In this document: in pieces, positions 54,701-63,700 of the stretch
Numbering within the stretch: the stretch's first letter is position 1
How the letters are laid out: each line of letters begins with the position of its first letter
Assembly (NCBI RefSeq): GCF_964355755.1
Contig: NC_092680.1
Coordinates: 6,675,001-6,739,000, forward strand
Length of the DNA stretch: 64,000 nt
Source of the DNA: Antedon mediterranea
Taxonomy: Eukaryota > Echinodermata > Crinoidea > Comatulida > Antedonidae
Reading direction: 5' to 3'
Notes under the pieces: model-generated
What the model saw: only the letters and a program-made list of their open reading frames with translations
The model's database searches: none
What the model was told of the DNA's origin: nothing
Translations under genes and position numbers: made by a program

Positions 54701-57700
54701 AACATTATTGATGGCCAAATAATTGTGTTAAGAAAGTATGACTTTAAGTTTGTTGACAAGCCACTTTTATTAAGTACACACAAATAATACATTAGTCTTT
54801 CATGAGGTGCTTATTATAATAATATTAAAAAATTAATGTACAGTATTGATGATCATAAACAGATTCTTATTACGTCATTATGGTCAACCACAATACACCA
54901 CCTACCATGAGAGAGAGCATTGATTAGCATATTAATAATTAATAAATTAATGTACACGGTACCAGTAGCTGTACATCCTATCTGAAGGATGAAAGAATGT
55001 GAGAAGAAGTATTTGCCTATGATACAAGCAATATGACAAAGACAGATCTCAAACTGATAATACCATCATATCACTGATATACCATACCATTACACAATAT
55101 CGCTCTCTAAAATTAGTATTTTAAGATACAACTTTAGTAGGTATGAAAGGAGAGTGAACACAATTAACCATAATTTCTATGAAAACATCGTTTTAAATTT
55201 CACAGAACATAAGAAACTTGAGCTCAAACTATTTTCTATCTATTACTTGCTTGCCACAAAGTTGGCACAAAAACTTGTTGTCGATTTTAATGAACTGAAC
55301 AAAACCGAAATCAGCTTCGAACACAAATGTTTACAGTTAATACCGCAGGCTTAGGCTGAGCTTACTATGGGGACAACAGAGGTTACAAGGAATCCACAAA
55401 TTAAAACAGCCTGGTTTGATCCTACCACAGTCAGCCTGAGGAAATTGTGATTTATATTTAGTCATTAGAACCCGTATTGTTTCCTTGAGACAAAAGAAGG
55501 TCAAGCGAGGTCAGATGAACTAGTTGAAACATGACAGGTTGTTATACGATGTGATTTATGGAAATTATACAGTGACCAAAATAATTAGATTAATTCTAGA
55601 CTTCCTTTAGATGTCTCATCTAAATTATGATGGAAGTTGAGGATAGCTGACAATAACCTCAAACGTACATACTCCAATTAATTGACCCTTTTAGCCATGT
55701 ACTAATACTATTCTCAAAAATGTGTTTAAAATTGTTTATAAAGTACTTTACATTACACTATTTTGAAATAATACTCCTGAAATATTAAATGTTGGTCTTA
55801 TACTTGATTGACAAATACAAAAATGATGGAATAATCTTTTCAGGCATCTTCAGTGAGGTCTTACAGAATTAACATCGATGTAACACAGTGGTATCTGCTG
55901 AATGCGCATATAAGTCTAACTAACGTGTGAAAGCATTTTAAATAGGTTAGAGATATTCAGAAGATATACATCAATTGTTACATTTTGTTACATTTGTGTT
56001 GTACGTGTGAATTGAGTTTATATGCAAGAGTACTACGAGCATAATATTTAGTATAAAAATGTCTTTAAATACATGTCATTGATCTGGAATTTATACTAAT
56101 TAATGTAACTATATAAACAGAATAAGTCACTAAAAAAGGGTGTTTAGACAAAACATCATGTGTTGATGCGTGGATCGGCAAGAAAAAATAGAAAACTATT
56201 ATTGATATTAGGACATGTATTTAACTTCTACTGTCTACCCTTTGTTCTTCTATGTATTTATATGCAATCACTGAGGTTGTTAAACTTTTAGAGATAATGA
56301 ACATGATGTACAATCTAATACCAATCTATACACATACTAATTCTACTAGTAAATAACAACCATATTCCATCTAAAATAACTGCAGATACACCTTATAACT
56401 TATACATAATGTACAGTACTGACTACAAATCATGTACCATAACCCGCGTTTGTCGCGCGTGTAAAATATGTGTAATTGCCGCGTGCCTGTATTTACCGTG
56501 TGGACCATGACGTCATCACTTTGTAGCTTTTTACTGGTAAAATATGGAACTCCCGGTACGACGCCCGCGACAACACACACGTGGGTATCTGTTTGTTTCT
56601 ATTGTTTAGGCCTACCATCATATGTAATCTGAACCCGCCCGTTACTGTATGCAACAAAGTTTATTTTTTCTCTATTGTTAGGCAAACAATAAATAAGAAA
56701 GTTTATAGAATTCATGTAAATTGTTTTTCATCGGGGTTTTGTTTAGAGTTCACGTCGTATCATTTTATATAATGTGAGGCTTACAGAGAAGTGTACAACA
56801 GGGAGGCTAGAATAGAGAGCTACTAATACTATACCGTATACCTACTAAGCCCCCGACAACAAAAAAACATATTTAGCGATCTTTAATAGGTCAATAAATA
56901 GCCTAATAATAGTAATATTAAAAAATGATGTTTCCTTGTATTTTCCTAACCGTAAGCCAAATATTTAAATTAAAATACAGAGCTAGTGTTTATTTTAGGC
57001 CAAGAAGTACAGTATGTATTCGCTCAAATAACTGTGACTGTGAATGGGTTTTCCGCCGCTCGGTGTAGAAAGTTAAATGATTACGTTCTTCTAACACGTT
57101 TATTAAATGTCTTTTAGTATATTTCTATCTAACATGTCTGCATTGTATACTTGCTTTATGAATTCTCTGCTTATGTAACGACTTAATAAGTTGCTCAATT
57201 GACGTTTATAAAGCCGATATTTGTCTGACATCAGCCCATGTTTATAATGAAAACAAAACAAGGTTCCGAAAATGGTACAGTCCAAAATGGGGTGTGCAAT
57301 TAAATAATATCAACGTAAACATGCGCACGGTATCAGGGCTGTAATTATAAGAGAACTGATTTCCCCTGGACGGGAAATGGTAAAAACTTGTATTTATTCG
57401 ACCTCGCTTCTCTCTCGCTCTGGCTGTGTGCGGAGGATCGCTCCAACGTGGTTTCGTGGAGCGATTAATGGTCCAGTCCGTAACAGGGGTGTACATTGTT
57501 TACCGCGCTAAATACATGCATGTCAATACTGGCGTTGTAATACTATATAAATGTTTTCCTCCCCGACTGGGAATGGTAAAATCTTTATGTTATTATTTGG
57601 CCTAGCAACTGTGTGTACCTGTGTGAACTCCATGGATGAACTCTACAACGTGGTGTGTACAGAAAGTACGTCATTCGGCCACCAGTGACGATCGTGTTTT

Positions 57701-60700
57701 GAAAGATATTGTTGGGTCTTTTCTACCTTGTTTTTTTAATGAGTTTTCTCAAATACTTAATAAATATGACTTAAAAATATATATAAACAAACCCTGAAAG
57801 CAAACTAGGCCTAGAATAGTAGTACTGTACTCCCGGTAGTAGGCCTACTAACTAGGCCTAGTATTTTCAATCACAGACATAGCTTAATTGCATCATGGAG
57901 GTTTTTACCTTCATTATTGCAGTATGATAAATAAATCGATTTTTTATTTCAAATAGGCCTATATTTTGTTATATAAAATGCTGTTATCCTGTACTGTAAT
58001 TCCAGTTATTGTCTGTTTGATAATAATAATATATATGAACAAAACATCAACAAATTATAAATACAGTTCGCTGCAGTTGAATTACTCAATGCAGTAATGC
58101 ATGAGTGAATATGGACAGTATTGTTAGTACCTAATTACACGCGAGTCACGCGTTTTTCACACCCGTGTAAAATGTGTGGGCTTGGTATATGATATGTAGT
58201 CAGTACTGTATGCAAATGACATTGTCTATTTTCTCTATGCATCAACAAACACCTGACATTGGTACACCTGTGATACAGGCTGATTCTATTACATGGCTGC
58301 CTGACCTCAATCGCCTATCAATAAACCACTTAAGATCTAAAGATAACAATATGTAAATCATACAAAAACAGTTGTCTTTTTTATCTGGTTTTCATGCATC
58401 ATCACCTATTACTTAACAAGAGAATCAATAATGATGAACGCATTTCAAGATAACAATCTATGATGCCTGTTGTCACATGTCCTGTCTTAGGATAAATAAT
58501 TATCATATGTTTGTCACTAGCTTTATCCACCCTAACCAATCATCTATCACTCTATAATTACAAATATTGGAAAGAAAAGGTAAGATAAATCGACATACCT
58601 GGTTCACAGATTTGTTTCTCTCGAGGAAGCTGGTTAAGAAGAAGTGCCAAGCGAGCCCACAATGTATGTGAACTCTAATTTGTTAAAGAAAAAATAAAAA
58701 AATTACTTTAATCATGGTCTCAAAATCTTTTAAAATAGTGGAAAGAGGACAAGAAATAAGAAACAATGTATTTTTTTTTTTTACCATATTTATTGAGGGA
58801 CCCTCAGAGGTTCACAAGACCAACATATGCACAAGATGCTCTACATAAACAAAGTCTTATTACACGTCTTTGGGAGTGGATTTGTAATTTTGTCCTTAGA
58901 AAAAATCCTGACATGTGACGGGACTTGAGTGGTAGCCAAGCATCATAACCACCAAGCCACAACTCCACTCTTTAGGGTAATATTTCAAATATGATGTTAT
59001 GTTAGTTTATGATGGCGATGGTTGCATGTAGCGTGTAGGACACTACAGTAAATAAAGATCATGATCATCAAAAAGGATGATTATGCATCAGTAGTGGTCC
59101 TCATACATTATATTATATCTATATATAAATTTTACCAATAACATGAAAAACAATAAATATGTATTACCTGAGCAGTTGTGGTAATAATATCTGAATGTCC
59201 TCTCAGCCAATCACAAAACAGCTTTACTATTGGTAACAACTCCTCATTTGCTAATACAGATATCAATTTCTGGACAGAATCTTCTTTATCTAACAGTAAA
59301 AACACACATTCATTCGAACGGTGAGAAATTTCATGATTTGTACTAACTACTTTTGCTACTACTACTTAAAGAGCCCTGAGAGTGGATTTGTTGAAAAAAA
59401 GAAACACAAATTTCATAACTAACTACTAATAACTACTGCACATGTGGTACTGTGGCTAGAGGTTTCAGTGTAAAACATTTGAGAAATGACCTAAACAAGT
59501 TCATACCACCTAAAAGATGCTATTCTCAAATTTTTTTTAAATGCACCATATATTTTAGTTTAAACAGACCTTCATTCAGAGGTTTCTCTTTAGGATCATC
59601 TTCCTTGACATCAACTGGTTCACTTTTACCTTCGACTTCTGACCTGTCATTCTCATAAGCTTCAAAGGATGGAGCAAGACGGATGTTGCGTTTTAAGAAG
59701 CTAGTGCTTGGATTCTGAGAGAAAAGCTGTGATGACAGATCTTTAAGGTTCTGTGCAATAGTGGCAGGACTCCCTCTAGCACCTGCAGGCATCTGCTCCA
59801 CAGTAATCTGAGAGGTCATCTTCACATCAGGGCTCTTATTTTCCTTTGATTTAGATATCTCAAAATCTTGACTGTCCATCAGAAAATCACTATCAGAACC
59901 AGATGAAAATGGAGCGCCCTCACTTGCCACATCGCCATCCGAAGTACTGAAATCTGATTGACTGCTGATACTGAGCTCTCCCTCGCTGAGATCAAATTGG
60001 TCACTAGATGGCTTGCTTGATTGCATGGATCGTGCACGGCGTCTGCGTAAGGACTTACTCACTTGTTTTTTGCCATCTCTAGGAATGGCTTTAGTTGGGC
60101 TACCGTCTTGGCTTTGTGATGGAGTTAATGTATTGGTTGGGCTTGCAGGCCCAGACTTCACAATTTCATCATCCTCGTCATCCTCATCAGTTGCATCTGA
60201 AAATATTAACTTCATAATTGAATCAAATTACTTACATTCATTAATTAATTTAGCAAATCACATCATTCCAATTTTCCAATTCCAATGAATTGATTCAATG
60301 TCAAAGCTCAAAATTGAGTAATAAAAATAAACATACAATAAATTAACATTTATTTTTGTTAGTTTCATCCCATATGCATATCAAGAAAATTCAATGATTT
60401 AAAAAATTTATCAAATTAATTTTAATACTATAAATAATTATTCAAATTAAACAGGTTACTACCAAATAGATACATTAGAAGTCACTAACGATAAAACAAA
60501 ATAAGCTTAAGTCTAGGTTTATTTCTTACTTGAATTCATTCATTTTAATTCATAATTTTAACAAAAGTGAATTTCCACCAAGCCTATGTAATTTTTTACT
60601 AATTACAAACAAATAGTTACCTGAAATGTGTACATTACTGTCATAAGCACTAGGTGAACTAGGATGTTGTACATCATACAGCGCCCCCTGGATTCTCATA

Positions 60701-63700
60701 TTCACGTGATTTAAAAGATGTGAGAAAAGTGCTAACGTAAATGCAATGGCAGCAGACACATGCTTTGAGCCTAGATTTTGAAAAATGGACACATTAATGA
60801 GATATACTAATTACATACATATCAAATTAATATTAAATTAATATTAAATTAAGGTCGTATTAGGCTACGACCTCCAAGAGCAAATCTTTGTAGAACTAGA
60901 AAATCCTTCGTTGTAAATAGCATTCATATTTTTAATTCTAATGTAAGACGTTAATGCAATTTTTAAATAGTTTTACATTTTTAACTTTTTATCTTGTATT
61001 TTTAATCTGTTATAATACTGCACGTTTTAAAGTGTTGCAATATTGTTGTTTTAATCTACCAAGCAAAGTGAATTTCCATTTTTATGGACAAATAAAATTT
61101 CTTGAATCTTGAATTTGTTTTTACTATCAAAAATTCTAAAAACTGGACTTTTCAGAAAACCATAGACTTTGAGTCAGTGTTTACTGTATCATTATATTGA
61201 TGTTTGTGAAAAAGAAGGCATTTTGTTCCTAGAGATACTTTAGTTACACTTTATAACTAATTTATATTTCCTATTTTAACATATGGAATTGAGGTTTGGG
61301 GTGTGTCATATTTAAAACGTATTTTTTAATAATACTGTTTAATTATTATTTACGGTTTCAGTTTATCACATTATTTTTATTATTTGCCATTTACAGTTTT
61401 CGTGACTTAAAGCTTTGAATTAATCTTCTTTTTCTTCACATTACATTAAATGAATTATTCAACATATGGCATATTTCATAATTATACTATTTCTTTTGCA
61501 AGCTGGTGTTAAGCTGTGATTTGTTTCTTTGAACTAAATCTTATCACCTTTTGTCAATGATGATTGTTTATGTTGGTTTTGTTGGCAATAAAGTAAAGTA
61601 CTATATTCATATCATCATTCTTCTTTTCTATTATTTAGGCAAGTTGCTAAAGATAACCATAAGTGAATGCATTCACTATCCATCTCAATGGTGGCAATCC
61701 TATTCACAAGACAAACATATAAACAAGTTTTTGGGAGTGGACATCTGGCAGGATTTGAACTCAGGACCGGGATAGGTATCCAAGCATCCTAACCACTAAG
61801 CTAAACTCCTTATGTTACCTGCTTTCTGAAGTTTGTAAATTGTCATCAGCGCCATCATGACTACCTTGAAAACAACATCTGCTGATACATGCTGCTCTCT
61901 GATGTCATCAAGATTCTTCAGCACAACTGGTGCAAGATGGACCTTATGGTTGGGTGGATAGTACATGCACAGATTAAAGTCATGAAGCACAGCCTGGCAA
62001 AGATTAGACAATTCTGCACTTGTGGGGTTTGACTCAGGCTGCAGGAGGTCTTGAAGACGTAGGAATTTTATCAAGAGATGCTTGATATCTTTAGGTCTGA
62101 AAAACAGTAATTTATTAAATAGTTAAAAAACCAATAGATGCACTGTGTTTAAATAACATAGTATAAAACCGACTCCAAATAACGAGAGGCAAGCCATGAT
62201 TCAACGTTTTGATCTTTATTTGATCATCATTCCTTTCATTCATTAAATATTTCGGTAATCTTTATTTTAGACAATATATATTGACTTAAGTGTAATACTT
62301 ACTTACTTAATAGTGTGTATTTCATTTAAGTACGATTGGTGAATATGATTCATAGATCAAAACAAGAAGTGTCATTTATACTTGTCACAAAGAGACAATG
62401 TTTACCTTTGGATGTCTGGTGGCAAGTCACGATTATTTATCTCTGGAAGATCTCTAAACTTCTTTCGATTTCTTTGAAATATTTTGGCAAGATTATCACT
62501 AGCGCCTTCGAATGGTATATCAGCCAGCATGCTATATAACATAAAAAATTTTTTTATAAAATACTGTTTCCAAAAATAATCTGATTTCTAATAATTATAA
62601 GTAAACGAAAGAGGGTAGAGATACATAAATAATTACTATTTTACCTAAAGCTCTGTCTACACTATCAAACTAGTTTGACAAAAAAGTGTGATGTGCCCAA
62701 ATATGGTAGTGATATGCCCAAATATGGTAGTTTTATGACATCCTCTTGTCCATATATGGGCACATCACATTGTTTGTCACATAAAGTTTGATAGTGTAGA
62801 CAGAGTTTACTTTTCACTGATAGTAAACATGTTGTTGTGTACACAGTGTACACTATACAGTTTATTGTACAAATAATGCATGTCAGAGTGCGTTAAGCGT
62901 GGTTCCCACTAGCGACGCAACGAAAGGACGTAACGCAACGCAAGTGAATTGACCAATCACAAGCGATGGCTTATTCGCTTGTGATTGCTAACTGTCTATA
63001 ACTTCGCTTGTCATTGGTTAAAACGCTTGCGTTGCGTTTACGTCCTTGTGTTACGTTCTAGTGGGAACCAAGCTTAAGTGGAGACATTGTGAATACCCAA
63101 GAGTGAGCCGCATCTCCACTAACATACAAATTTAGACTAGTGTGTACTGTTATTTGTTTTATAACATGGGTCTATGAACTATTTTGACTTACTATTTTGG
63201 GTGAATACACCTAGGCCTACCGTGGCAAACACCACTCTACTTGGCGACCAATTCCTAGCAAAACAGTCATGTACCAGAATCGACAAGATATACAAGTGGT
63301 GTGTGTTTGTTTTCTTTTTTTAAATGGGGCCGCAGGACAGACAACCTGGAAGACGATTGGTTCTACTCATAAATCGTGCAGCGCTAGCGCGATTGGTATT
63401 CTGCCCTACGATTTACATGCAGAGTACTTTTTTGCTGCACACTTTTTGCACTCCAGTGCATGATAGTAAATCAATAAAGAGCACACACATATCAGTGCGT
63501 TTTATTGACTACATTCTTGAACCCATGTTATAATACTTTATTAGTTTATTACTGCTTACCATCTAATATAGTGATATGTTGCATCAACACTCTGATGCCT
63601 GATACCAGCAAGGGTTCCAAGTTGATTGTGAGGCATTCCCACATCTGGATTATAAAGCAAGGCCTGGTGATAATAACGTTGAGCCAAGACTTGGCTGCGG

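Larger units (their letters stand above)
47117..58598 (-). other. SMG5 11.5-kb intron
   Basis: Contains a 5S-SINE (48344), the P-like element with adjoining footprint (49210-52395), a poly-G run, MITE-A copy 5 and the 1.8-kb inverted-repeat element (56412-58210). Stretches 47150-48340, 52400-54440 and 54600-56400 show nothing I can support apart from the poly-G run. Confidence 0.75.
62532..63559 (-). other. SMG5 intron, 1,028 nt
   Basis: Holds MITE-A copy 6 and a TTAA-flanked foldback element. The part 63080-63540 has short open frames in both strands that do not resemble known proteins. The adjacent 309-nt intron 62097-62405 is plain AT-rich sequence. Confidence 0.7.

Noticed and set aside
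57625-57644. TGTGAAC-TCCATG-GATGAAC considered as a minimal footprint
   Set aside because: Repeats match at five of seven bases and the site lies in a diverged direct repeat that explains the similarity.
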